Origin: Rhodocyclaceae bacterium
GTDB taxonomy: Bacteria > Pseudomonadota > Gammaproteobacteria > Burkholderiales > Rhodocyclaceae
Direction: 5' to 3'
NCBI GenBank assembly: GCA_013821865.1
Contig: PNJM01000034.1
Location: 1 to 14,845 of the forward strand
Length of the DNA stretch: 14,845 nt
Part shown: piece after piece, positions 7,427-13,646 of the stretch
How positions within the stretch are numbered: position 1 is the first letter of the stretch
How the letters are laid out: every line of letters starts with the position of its first letter
Translations under genes and position numbers: made by a program
Notes under the pieces: generated by a model
The model's database searches: none
Told to the model about the DNA's origin: nothing
What the model saw: the letters and a program-made list of their open reading frames with translations, nothing else

Positions 7427-8407
7427 TCAGGAAACTGCCTGGTAATACAGATTCTGCGGATGGTTCGCCTGCGCGAAGAAGAACCAGCGCTCGGCAATCA
7501 ACCCCAGGTACTGCACCCCAAAAGCCGCCAGCAGCAGGGCCGGCGACCCGGCCATGGCGCCCGCCGCGATCAGCATCAGCGGCAGCGGAAAAACAAGTGC
7601 AAGGAACAGCCACTTCACCTGCCGCAGGAAGAACGCCGTGCGGCCATGGAAGAACTCGCGCGTGTTGAACGAGCCGCCCATGGCGCCCTGCGCCTTCTGT
7701 GCAATGCGCGGGTGCTTGATGCCGATCGCCGTACTCAGCGAGGACTTCGGCTTGAGCCGCGCGTTGCGCAGGAGCGAAGCCACGCGCCCGGCAAAGGCCA
7801 GCGCGGTCAGGATCGCCGCCCAGCCGGCATAGAAACCGGCAATCTCCTGCGCGACGGCCGCGGCAAACGCCGTGGCGAGCACGAAGCCTGAAGCACCGCC
7901 GAGCAGAATGTAGTTGACGACCGTCAGCGGCGTGTGCCATTCCTGCAGGAAGCGCAGGCAGGCGTAGATCATGCCGGTGCATACGAACAGGGCGAAGCAC
8001 AGCAACGTGCCGATGGCACCGAGGATCAGCGTCGCATCGACGGGACGCCCGCCGGGCAGGCTGAGTAGCGGCACATGCCAGCCGAACCAGTGCGCCACGC
8101 CGTAGAGAAACACGACCCCCATGAACGCAGGCAGCACGATCACTTCGCGCGACAGCCAGGAGGTGCGCCATTTCGCCGCCGAGCGCCAGGCCCGCTCCGG
8201 ATGCCCCAGATGGAAGAACGAGGCAACCAGCCCGGCGGCAAGAAAAATCAGGGCGATCGCGCTGCCTGCGGCATAAAAGCTGCGGTTGCCCTGCGCCGGC
8301 AGCAAATCGAAGAAGGCGTAAAGCTGGCCGGTATAGAGGGCCAGGAACAGTCCCTGGCCAACGCCGAGCAGCGTGGTGAGGAAGATGACCGAGAAAGCGG
8401 GATGCAT
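7427..8407 (-). CDS. soeC: Sulfite dehydrogenase membrane anchor, DmsC-like (SoeC)
   Basis: 326 residues and very hydrophobic, with about eight membrane helices (for example residues 6-27, 43-66, 87-110, 126-150, and several between 158 and 310). The start HPAFSVIFLTTLLGVGQGLFLA and the segment FFHLGHPERAWRSAAKWRTSWLSREV are characteristic of DmsC/SoeC-type anchors of molybdopterin oxidoreductases. In Soe it passes electrons from SoeB to the quinone pool in the inner membrane. It starts 100 bases after soeB; that gap contains a palindromic heptamer element instead of a ribosome site, so translation initiation at CAT 8405-8407 lacks an obvious Shine-Dalgarno sequence. Third gene of the soe operon. 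Confidence 0.92.
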   Translation of the reverse strand: MHPAFSVIFLTTLLGVGQGLFLALYTGQLYAFFDLLPAQGNRSFYAAGSAIALIFLAAGLVASFFHLGHPERAWRSAAKWRTSWLSREVIVLPAFMGVVFLYGVAHWFGWHVPLLSLPGGRPVDATLILGAIGTLLCFALFVCTGMIYACLRFLQEWHTPLTVVNYILLGGASGFVLATAFAAAVAQEIAGFYAGWAAILTALAFAGRVASLLRNARLKPKSSLSTAIGIKHPRIAQKAQGAMGGSFNTREFFHGRTAFFLRQVKWLFLALVFPLPLMLIAAGAMAGSPALLLAAFGVQYLGLIAERWFFFAQANHPQNLYYQAVS

Positions 8408-8416
8408 ATCTATACA

Positions 8417-8504
8417 GTTTCGGGTTTCGAGTTCCGAGTTGCGAGTTCGAAATCGCGCGCGGCGGCGGCGCGCAACCCGAAACCCGGAACCCGAAACCCG
8501 AAAT
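8417..8504. repeat. Palindromic heptamer-repeat element between soeB and soeC
   Basis: The left arm on the + strand is built of heptamers like TTTCGGG, TTTCGAG, TTCCGAG and TTGCGAG. The right arm is built of CCCGAAA, CCCGGAA, CCCGAAA and CCCGAAA. Between them GCGCGC (8455-8460) and GCGCGC (8468-8473) flank a GGCGGCG loop. After skipping one heptamer on the left, the outer arms match at 26 of 31 positions. Most of the differences are C/T changes that would still allow G-U pairs on one strand. The element fills nearly the whole gap and should form a very stable RNA hairpin within the operon transcript. Confidence 0.8.
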
Positions 8505-8507
8505 TTC

Positions 8508-9239
8508 CTACCATGACGTCACATCATCCAACGAGGGCTCTTGTTTGGCAGGCTTGGGCAGCTTGCCGTCGATCTTGAGCGGGTTGTCGGCGCGCACAAG
8601 TTCGTCCTCGTGGATGCGCAGCTGTGTCTTGCGCCGGGGCAGGTAGTGGTTGGCCGGGTGCGTGCCCCATTCCGGCATGAGCGCGTAGCCGCCCTGCTCG
8701 CGGATCGCCTTGGACACCTCCGATTCCGGGTCGTGGATGTCGCCGAACAGGCGCGCGCTGGTCGGACAGGCCATGACGCAGGCCGGCTTGCGGTCGCGTT
8801 CCGGCAGAGTCTTGTCGTAGATGCGGTCGACGCACAGCGTGCACTTCTTCATCACCTTCTGCTTCTCGTCTATCTCGCGCGCGCCGTAGGGGCAGGCCCA
8901 GGAGCAGTACTTGCAGCCGATGCACTTGTCATAATCGACGAGGACGATGCCGTCTTCCTTGCGCTTGTAGGAGGCGCCCGTCGGACAGACGGGCACGCAG
9001 GGCGGCTCCTCGCAGTGCAGGCAGGACTTGGGGAAATGCACGGTTTCCGTATTGGGGAACTCGCCCACCTCGAAGGTCTGCACGCGGTTGAAGAAGGTGC
9101 CCGTGGGATCGGCGTCGTAGGGCCGGAAGTCGCTCATGGCGCCAGCCTCGCCGGAGGTGTTCCATTCCTTGCAGCTCGTCACGCAGGCATGGCAGCCGAC
9201 GCAGACGTTGAGGTCGATGACCAGCGCGAGCTGGGTCAT
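8508..9239 (-). CDS. soeB: Sulfite dehydrogenase iron-sulfur subunit (SoeB)
   Basis: 243 residues from the ATG at 9239, chosen because AGGAG lies 8 bases upstream and the protein begins with the family sequence MTQLALVIDLNVCVGCHAC. Longer in-frame extensions to 9521 overlap soeA and look unlike protein. Four ferredoxin-type cysteine groups are visible: C13/16/19/23, C73/76/81/85, C106/109/112/116 and C133/136/154/158, as in DmsB/PsrB/SoeB electron-transfer subunits with four 4Fe-4S clusters. It carries electrons from the SoeA molybdenum site to SoeC. No signal peptide, consistent with a cytoplasmic location. It begins 28 bases after the soeA stop. Confidence 0.95.
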   Translation of the reverse strand: MTQLALVIDLNVCVGCHACVTSCKEWNTSGEAGAMSDFRPYDADPTGTFFNRVQTFEVGEFPNTETVHFPKSCLHCEEPPCVPVCPTGASYKRKEDGIVLVDYDKCIGCKYCSWACPYGAREIDEKQKVMKKCTLCVDRIYDKTLPERDRKPACVMACPTSARLFGDIHDPESEVSKAIREQGGYALMPEWGTHPANHYLPRRKTQLRIHEDELVRADNPLKIDGKLPKPAKQEPSLDDVTSW

Positions 9240-9267
9240 GGCGAGCGCTCCTGCTTGTCGAGTTGCG

Positions 9268-12138
9268 TCACTTCCTGCCACCCGCGAAATATGCCAGCCA
9301 ACCCTTGCGCTGCGGCTCGGTACCGGGATACGGCCGCATCGGCTCGAACTGCGGAAAGCTCTCCTTGACATCGGCGGCATCGGCCTTGTAGATGCGCACG
9401 CGCACGTCGTACCAGGCCGCCTGGCCGGTGACCGGGTCGGAGTTGGAGGTCGTGCCGCCGTGCTTTGCCGGCAGCTCCTCGGAGATAACGTGGTTGAGCA
9501 GGAAGCCGAGCCGCGATTCATTGGCCTGCGGGGTCAGATTCCAGGCGCCTGCGGCCTTGCCGATGGCGTTCCAGGTCCACACCGTGCCCGGCTCGACCGC
9601 TTCCGTAAAGCGCGCCATGCAACGCACCCTGCCCCACTGCGACTCGACCCAGATCCAGTCGCCATCTTCGACGCCGTTCACCTGCGCCGTGCGCGCATTG
9701 ACGAACAGGTAGTTGTGGGCGTGGATTTGCCGCAGCCAGGCATTCTGTGAATCCCACGAATGGTACATGGCCATCGGTCGCTGCGTCACCGCGGCAAGCG
9801 GATACTTGTGCGTGTCGGTAGCCTGTACTTCGAGCGGATCGAAATAGAAGGGCAGCGGATCGAAGTAGGTCTCGATGCGTTTCTTCAGATGCGCCGGCGG
9901 CTTGCGCGTGATGCCCCTGCCCTGCGCCGCCAGGCGGAATTTCTGCAGCACCTCGGAATACAGGTGGATGAGGATCGGCTCGGCATAGCGCGTGATGCGG
10001 CTCCTCTGCGACCACTCCAGGTAGCCCTGGTTCCAGTTGCGCATGTACTGGTAGGAGGGCGGCAGTTCGAAGTGGTAGATGCAGTTGTTCTGCACATACA
10101 TCTCCCACTGGCGCGGATTGGGCTCCCCGCGGAGTGAATATTCGCCGCCCTTGCCACGCCAGCCGGCGAGGAAGCCGATGCCTGAACCCGGCTCGGTCTC
10201 GTAATTGATGATGAAGTCCGGGTAGTCGCGGTAGCGGCGCGCGCCCTCCTTCGTCACGAAGGCCGGCAGCCCGAGGCGCGTGCCCAGCTCGATCAGCACC
10301 TCCTGGAAGGGCTTGCACTCCCCCGTCGGCGGCACGACGGGGATGCGCACCGAATCCACCGGCCCGTCGAACTCCGAGATCGGCCGGTCGAGCATGGACA
10401 TCACGTCGTGACGCTCGAGATACGTCGTGTCGGGCAGCACCAGGTCGGCGAAGGCCGTCATCTCCGACTGGAAGGCGTCGCAGACGGCAATGAACGGGAT
10501 CCTGTATTCCCCGTTCTCGTCCTTGTCGTTGAGCATTTCCCGCACCTCCACCGTGTTCATGGTGGAGTTCCACGCCATGTTGGCCATGAAGATGAGCAGC
10601 GTGTCGATGCGGTAGGGATCGCCGCGCCAGGCATTGGTGATGACGTTGTGCATGAGTCCATGCACCGAGAGCGGGTACTCCCAGGAGAAGGCCTTGTCGA
10701 TGCGCACTGGATTTCCCGCGTCGTCGACGAACAGATCATCCGGCTCGGCCGGCCAGCCCAGCGCCATGCCGTCCAGCACCGAGTTCGGCTTCACCGCCAG
10801 CGGCGTATTCGGCGTCTTGGCGCAGGGCGGGATGGGGCGCGGGAACGGCGCCTTGTGGCGGAAGCCACCCGGCCGGTCGATGGTGCCGAGCAGCGTCATC
10901 AGGATGGCCAGCGCCCGGATCGTGTGGAAGCCGTTGGAATGCGCCGCCAGCCCGCGCATGGCGTGGAAGGCCACCGGGTTGCCGGTGATCGTGTCGTGCT
11001 CCTTGCCCCAGGAATCGGTCCAGGCGATGGGCAGCTCGATCTTCTGGTCGCGCGCGGTGACGCCCATCTCGCAGGCGAGGCGCTTGATCGTCGCGGCGGG
11101 AATGCCGGTGAGCCCCGCCGCCCACTCGGGCGTGTAGTCCTTGACCCGCTCCTGCAACAACTGGAAGGAGGGCTTCACCGGCGTGCCGTCGGAGAGCCTG
11201 AATTCGCCGAGCAGGAACGGGTCGCAACCCTCGGTGTGGGTAATGACGGGCTTGTTGCTCGTGCGATCCCACCACAGCTTGTTCTGCGGATCGAAACAGC
11301 CCTCTTCCTCCGGCACCTCGGTGCGCAGGAACATGCCGAACTCGTCGCTCTTCTCGTCGAGGTTCACCAATTGGCCGGCATTGGTATAGCGCACCAGGAA
11401 CTCGCGGTCGTAGAGGCCCCGGGCGATGATCTCGTGGATGATGGCGAGCAGCAGCGCGCCGTCGGTGCCCGGGCGGATCGGCACCCACTCGTCGGCGATG
11501 GCCGAGTAGCCGGTGCGCACCGGGTTGATCGAGACGAAGCGGCCGCCGTCCCGCTTGAACTTCGAGAGGGCGATCTTGAGCGGATTCGAGTGATGATCCT
11601 CGGCCGTGCCGATCATCACGAACAGCTTGGCGCGGTCGAGGTCCGGCCCGCCGAATTCCCAGAACGAGCCGCCGATGGTGTAGATCATGCCGGCGGCCAT
11701 GTTCACCGAGCAGAAACCGCCGTGTGCCGCGTAGTTGGGCGTGCCGAACTGGCGCGCGAAGAGGCCGGTCAACGCCTGCATCTGGTCGCGGCCGGTGAAC
11801 AGGGCGAATTTCTTCGGATCGGTGGCGCGGATTTTCGCCAGGCGCTCGGCGAGAATCGAGAAGGCTTGTTCCCAACTGATCGGCTCGAACTCGGCCGCAC
11901 CACGCCCCGCCCCCTGCTTGCGCAGCAAGGGCCGCGTCAGCCGCGCCGGCGAGTACTGCTTCATGATGCCGGAACTGCCCTTGGCGCAGATCACGCCCTT
12001 GTTGAGCGGATGGTCCGGGTTGCCGTCGATGTAACGCACCTCGCCATCGCGCAGATGCACGCGGATGCCGCAGCGGCAGGCGCACATGTAGCAGGTGGTT
12101 TTCTTCACCTCCTGCACGGACGGGATCGAATCCGGCAT
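9268..12138 (-). CDS. soeA: Sulfite dehydrogenase molybdopterin catalytic subunit (SoeA)
   Basis: 956 residues, close to the roughly 965 of characterised SoeA. Belongs to the DMSO-reductase family with bis-MGD cofactor and oxidises sulfite to sulfate at the cytoplasmic face of the membrane. The N-terminal 4Fe-4S motif is C16, C19, C23, C51, followed by KGSSGIMKQYSPARLTRPL. The likely molybdenum-ligand region is HGGFCSVN with Cys143. The C-terminal molydopterin-binding domain includes QNAWLRQIHAHNYLFVNARTAQVNGVEDGDWI. There is no Tat leader, which argues for SoeA over exported PsrA/PhsA/TtrA enzymes. No Shine-Dalgarno sequence is seen before ATG 12138; a promoter very close upstream suggests a nearly leaderless transcript. 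First gene of soeABC. A polysulfide or thiosulfate reductase is the main alternative, less likely. Confidence 0.93.
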   Translation of the reverse strand: MPDSIPSVQEVKKTTCYMCACRCGIRVHLRDGEVRYIDGNPDHPLNKGVICAKGSSGIMKQYSPARLTRPLLRKQGAGRGAAEFEPISWEQAFSILAERLAKIRATDPKKFALFTGRDQMQALTGLFARQFGTPNYAAHGGFCSVNMAAGMIYTIGGSFWEFGGPDLDRAKLFVMIGTAEDHHSNPLKIALSKFKRDGGRFVSINPVRTGYSAIADEWVPIRPGTDGALLLAIIHEIIARGLYDREFLVRYTNAGQLVNLDEKSDEFGMFLRTEVPEEEGCFDPQNKLWWDRTSNKPVITHTEGCDPFLLGEFRLSDGTPVKPSFQLLQERVKDYTPEWAAGLTGIPAATIKRLACEMGVTARDQKIELPIAWTDSWGKEHDTITGNPVAFHAMRGLAAHSNGFHTIRALAILMTLLGTIDRPGGFRHKAPFPRPIPPCAKTPNTPLAVKPNSVLDGMALGWPAEPDDLFVDDAGNPVRIDKAFSWEYPLSVHGLMHNVITNAWRGDPYRIDTLLIFMANMAWNSTMNTVEVREMLNDKDENGEYRIPFIAVCDAFQSEMTAFADLVLPDTTYLERHDVMSMLDRPISEFDGPVDSVRIPVVPPTGECKPFQEVLIELGTRLGLPAFVTKEGARRYRDYPDFIINYETEPGSGIGFLAGWRGKGGEYSLRGEPNPRQWEMYVQNNCIYHFELPPSYQYMRNWNQGYLEWSQRSRITRYAEPILIHLYSEVLQKFRLAAQGRGITRKPPAHLKKRIETYFDPLPFYFDPLEVQATDTHKYPLAAVTQRPMAMYHSWDSQNAWLRQIHAHNYLFVNARTAQVNGVEDGDWIWVESQWGRVRCMARFTEAVEPGTVWTWNAIGKAAGAWNLTPQANESRLGFLLNHVISEELPAKHGGTTSNSDPVTGQAAWYDVRVRIYKADAADVKESFPQFEPMRPYPGTEPQRKGWLAYFAGGRK

Positions 12139-12152
12139 GGTTGGGTTTGGAT

Positions 12153-12181
12153 ATATTAGTAATTTCCGATATTCTTGGCAA
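12153..12181 (-). promoter_or_regulatory. Probable sigma70-type promoter of soeABC
   Basis: On the minus strand TTGCCA (12181-12176) and TAATAT (12158-12153) are 17 bases apart. The -10 ends only 14 bases before the soeA ATG, so the transcript leader would be about 7-8 bases. A direct repeat on the + strand, TCAAGCC at 12188-12194 and 12196-12202, lies just upstream of the -35 and could bind an activator. Confidence 0.5.
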
Positions 12182-12219
12182 TTTACATCAAGCCCTCAAG
12201 CCAATTGTTTTTATTTCAT

Positions 12220-12249
12220 CATAAGTGACATATGTTGTGGCTACTTATG
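12220..12249. promoter_or_regulatory. Inverted repeat in the soeA divergent promoter region, possible operator
   Basis: CATAAGT (12220-12226) and ACTTATG (12243-12249) form a perfect 7-bp inverted repeat with a 16-base spacer. It sits in the middle of the roughly 200-base A+T-richer gap between soeA and the divergent gene at 12337. On the minus strand TATGAT (12223-12218) overlaps one arm as an alternative -10; on the + strand TGTAAT (12256-12261) just beyond the other arm could be the -10 for the rightward operon. A regulator here could control both directions. A small hairpin, GCGGG (12280-12284) with CCCGC (12290-12294), lies in the rightward leader. Confidence 0.4.
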
Positions 12250-12336
12250 GACTCCTGTAATGTTCGGCACGCAATATTCGCGGGCATACCCCGCTGTTGC
12301 ATACTCACGTGATTTTTTCAGTTTAGTAGGTGCCCC

Positions 12337-12732
12337 ATGAGCGACATCTCCGCATTCACCGCCGCCGAGCGGCGCATCGTCGAGGCCGGCATGATTTTCC
12401 GCTACGGCGAACTGGTCCCGCTGCAGGACGCCGAAGTGGAGCTGAAGCTCGATTCCGCCAGGGAGGTTCTCACCTCCTGCCCGGGCATCTACTGGAACGA
12501 GCGCGGCGTGCAGTTCGTCGTGTGCAAGACCGGCGACAAAGCCTACCGGTCCTATTTCTTCTACACCGACGACCAGCAGTACCGCATCGGCGAGCAGGAC
12601 TACGACAGCCTCGAAGACTGCATACGCAACCTGCTCCAGCTGCAGGCGGATCACGACGCGATCCGCCGCAACATCATGTCCAATCCCGCCCTCGGGCCGG
12701 ACGACGATTACCACGGTCCGGTGGTGATCTGA
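12337..12732 (+). CDS. Hypothetical protein, divergent from soeABC
   Basis: 131 residues, no signal peptide or membrane segment, rather acidic. A helical start (SAFTAAERRIVEAGMIFRYGELVPL) is followed by an alpha/beta-looking core with SCPGIYWNERGVQFVVCKTG and YRSYFFYTDDQQYRIGEQDYDSL, then a helix and a flexible acidic tail (GPDDDYHGPVVI). Cysteines are at 48, 63 and 95. An AGG element about 8 bases before the ATG serves as ribosome site. First gene of a tight three-gene operon; the next gene starts 11 bases later. I do not recognise the family. Its place between two sulfite-oxidation systems suggests, without proof, a link to sulfur metabolism. Confidence 0.8.
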   Translation: MSDISAFTAAERRIVEAGMIFRYGELVPLQDAEVELKLDSAREVLTSCPGIYWNERGVQFVVCKTGDKAYRSYFFYTDDQQYRIGEQDYDSLEDCIRNLLQLQADHDAIRRNIMSNPALGPDDDYHGPVVI

Positions 12733-12743
12733 GCCCCGCGCCG

Positions 12744-12953
12744 ATGACGCTCGAGAAAGCCCGCCGGATGCTGGAAGTGCAGGCCGGCTTCGGCAACGGC
12801 TACAACGCCAACGGTGCGCGCATCGTGCTGGCCGAGGTGCGGCGGGAACACGGCCAGGCGGCGGTCGACGCGCTGATCAGCGAGCTTCACCTGGACCGCA
12901 TCTTCGGCTTCTCGCCGGGCCAGGATTTCTCGCTCTATTCGTGGAAGAAGTGA
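12744..12953 (+). CDS. Small hypothetical protein
   Basis: 69 residues: two probable helices (residues 2-14, and about 23-48 with ARIVLAEVRREHGQAAVDALISELHLDRIF) and a C-terminal segment FGFSPGQDFSLYSWKK. No cysteines, signal or membrane segment. It starts 11 bases after the upstream stop with no good ribosome site, which suggests translational coupling, and ends 4 bases before the metallophosphoesterase start. A longer open frame covers the same bases from 12330, but its first part overlaps the 131-residue gene and reads as Arg-rich shadow sequence. Function unknown. Confidence 0.7.
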   Translation: MTLEKARRMLEVQAGFGNGYNANGARIVLAEVRREHGQAAVDALISELHLDRIFGFSPGQDFSLYSWKK

Positions 12954-12957
12954 GCCC

Positions 12958-13482
12958 ATGAAAGTCTGCATCGTCTCCGACAGCCACGATCGTGGCCCCA
13001 TGCTCGCCGCCGCCGTCGAGGAAGCCAAATCCCTCGGCGCCGAAGCTGTCCTGCATTGCGGCGACATCATCGGCCCGAACACCCTCAAGCCTTTGCTGAA
13101 GATCGGTTTGCCGACCCATGTCGTGCATGGCAACAACCTGGGCGACTTCACCGCCATCTGCCAGATGGCCGCCAGGTCGAACGGCCTGCTGCATTACTAC
13201 GGCGCCGACGCGCAACTGGAACTCGGCGGCAAGAGGATCTTCCTCGTGCACTACCCGCATTACGGCCGGGCCTTTGCCGCCACCGGCGACTGGGACCTGG
13301 TCTGCTGCGGACACAGCCACGAGCCGGAAACCGTGCTGCATCCGAACATCAAGGGAGGCACGACCTGGCTGGTCAATCCGGGCACGGTGGCAGGCCTCGG
13401 CGCCCCCGCGGCGACCTGGGCGCTGGGCGATCTCGCCACGATGGAATTCACCGTTCGCCCGCTCTCGTTCGCAAGCACTTGA
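12958..13482 (+). CDS. YfcE/MJ0936-type metallophosphoesterase
   Basis: 174 residues, the normal size for the compact calcineurin-like phosphoesterases of the YfcE family, which cleave phosphodiesters or phosphomonoesters with two metal ions. All metal-binding motifs are present: D8 and H10 in SDSHD, D36 in CGDI, N59 in HGNN, H98 in VHYPHYG, and H119/H121 in GHSH. The C-terminal VNPGTVAG segment is also family-typical. Cytoplasmic. The start lies 4 bases after the previous stop within a purine-rich GGAAGAAGTGAG region. Last gene of the operon beginning at 12337. The natural substrate is not known. Its presence beside soe and qmo could relate to a nucleotide such as APS or cAMP-like turnover, which is speculation. 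Confidence 0.92.
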   Translation: MKVCIVSDSHDRGPMLAAAVEEAKSLGAEAVLHCGDIIGPNTLKPLLKIGLPTHVVHGNNLGDFTAICQMAARSNGLLHYYGADAQLELGGKRIFLVHYPHYGRAFAATGDWDLVCCGHSHEPETVLHPNIKGGTTWLVNPGTVAGLGAPAATWALGDLATMEFTVRPLSFAST

Positions 13483-13501
13483 CCCTATGGCCTCAAGTGG
13501 C

Positions 13502-13515
13502 TTGATCTGCGTCAA
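13502..13515 (+). promoter_or_regulatory. FNR/Anr-type binding site upstream of qmoA
   Basis: TTGAT-CTGC-GTCAA matches the FNR/Anr/FixK consensus TTGAT-N4-ATCAA at 9 of 10 positions. The centre is about 138 bases before the qmoA ATG. A fair -10 hexamer, TAGAAT (13605-13610), lacks a -35, as expected for an activated promoter, but the distance to the box (about 108 bases from the implied start) is long. A closer start near 13550 is also possible. Confidence 0.55.
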
Positions 13516-13519
13516 GCGT

Positions 13520-13554
13520 CCCGCGAAGCGGGGATTGAGACTTTCAATCCCCGC
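13520..13554 (+). other. Overlapping alternative hairpins in the qmoA upstream region
   Basis: GCGGGGATTGA (13528-13538) and TCAATCCCCGC (13544-13554) form a perfect 11-bp stem with a five-base loop. The same GCGGG (13528-13532) can instead pair with CCCGC (13520-13524). The two structures exclude each other. No T run follows, so it is not a standard terminator; it may end the phosphoesterase transcript or act as a leader switch. The GGATTGAGAC end also resembles the 3' end of some CRISPR repeats, but only one unit is present. Confidence 0.5.
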
Positions 13555-13646
13555 ATAGGGAAATTCAGCCCGCGCAACTGCGTCATTCACGCGGCTTGTT
13601 GCATTAGAATCCGCGAATACAGAAACGCAGATTCACGGGAGGCCCG

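Noticed and set aside
9240..9521. N-terminal extension of soeB to an ATG at 9521
   Set aside because: It overlaps soeA, has low-complexity composition, and the internal ATG at 9239 has a ribosome site and the family N-terminus.
9268..12138. Polysulfide/thiosulfate reductase (PsrA/PhsA) identity
   Set aside because: No Tat signal peptide, and the length and N-terminal sequence fit cytoplasmic SoeA better.
10408..12159. 583-codon open frame on the + strand
   Set aside because: It lies antisense to soeA, is rich in Arg, His, Gly and Val without recognisable motifs, and is explained by high-GC codon bias of soeA.
12330..12953. 207-codon frame starting before the 131-residue gene
   Set aside because: Its first two thirds are an Arg/His-rich shadow of the real gene in another frame; only the last 69 codons look like protein, with their own ATG at 12744.
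13519..13560. CRISPR array
   Set aside because: Only one repeat-like unit facing its inverted partner; no spacers or further repeats in the window and no cas genes.
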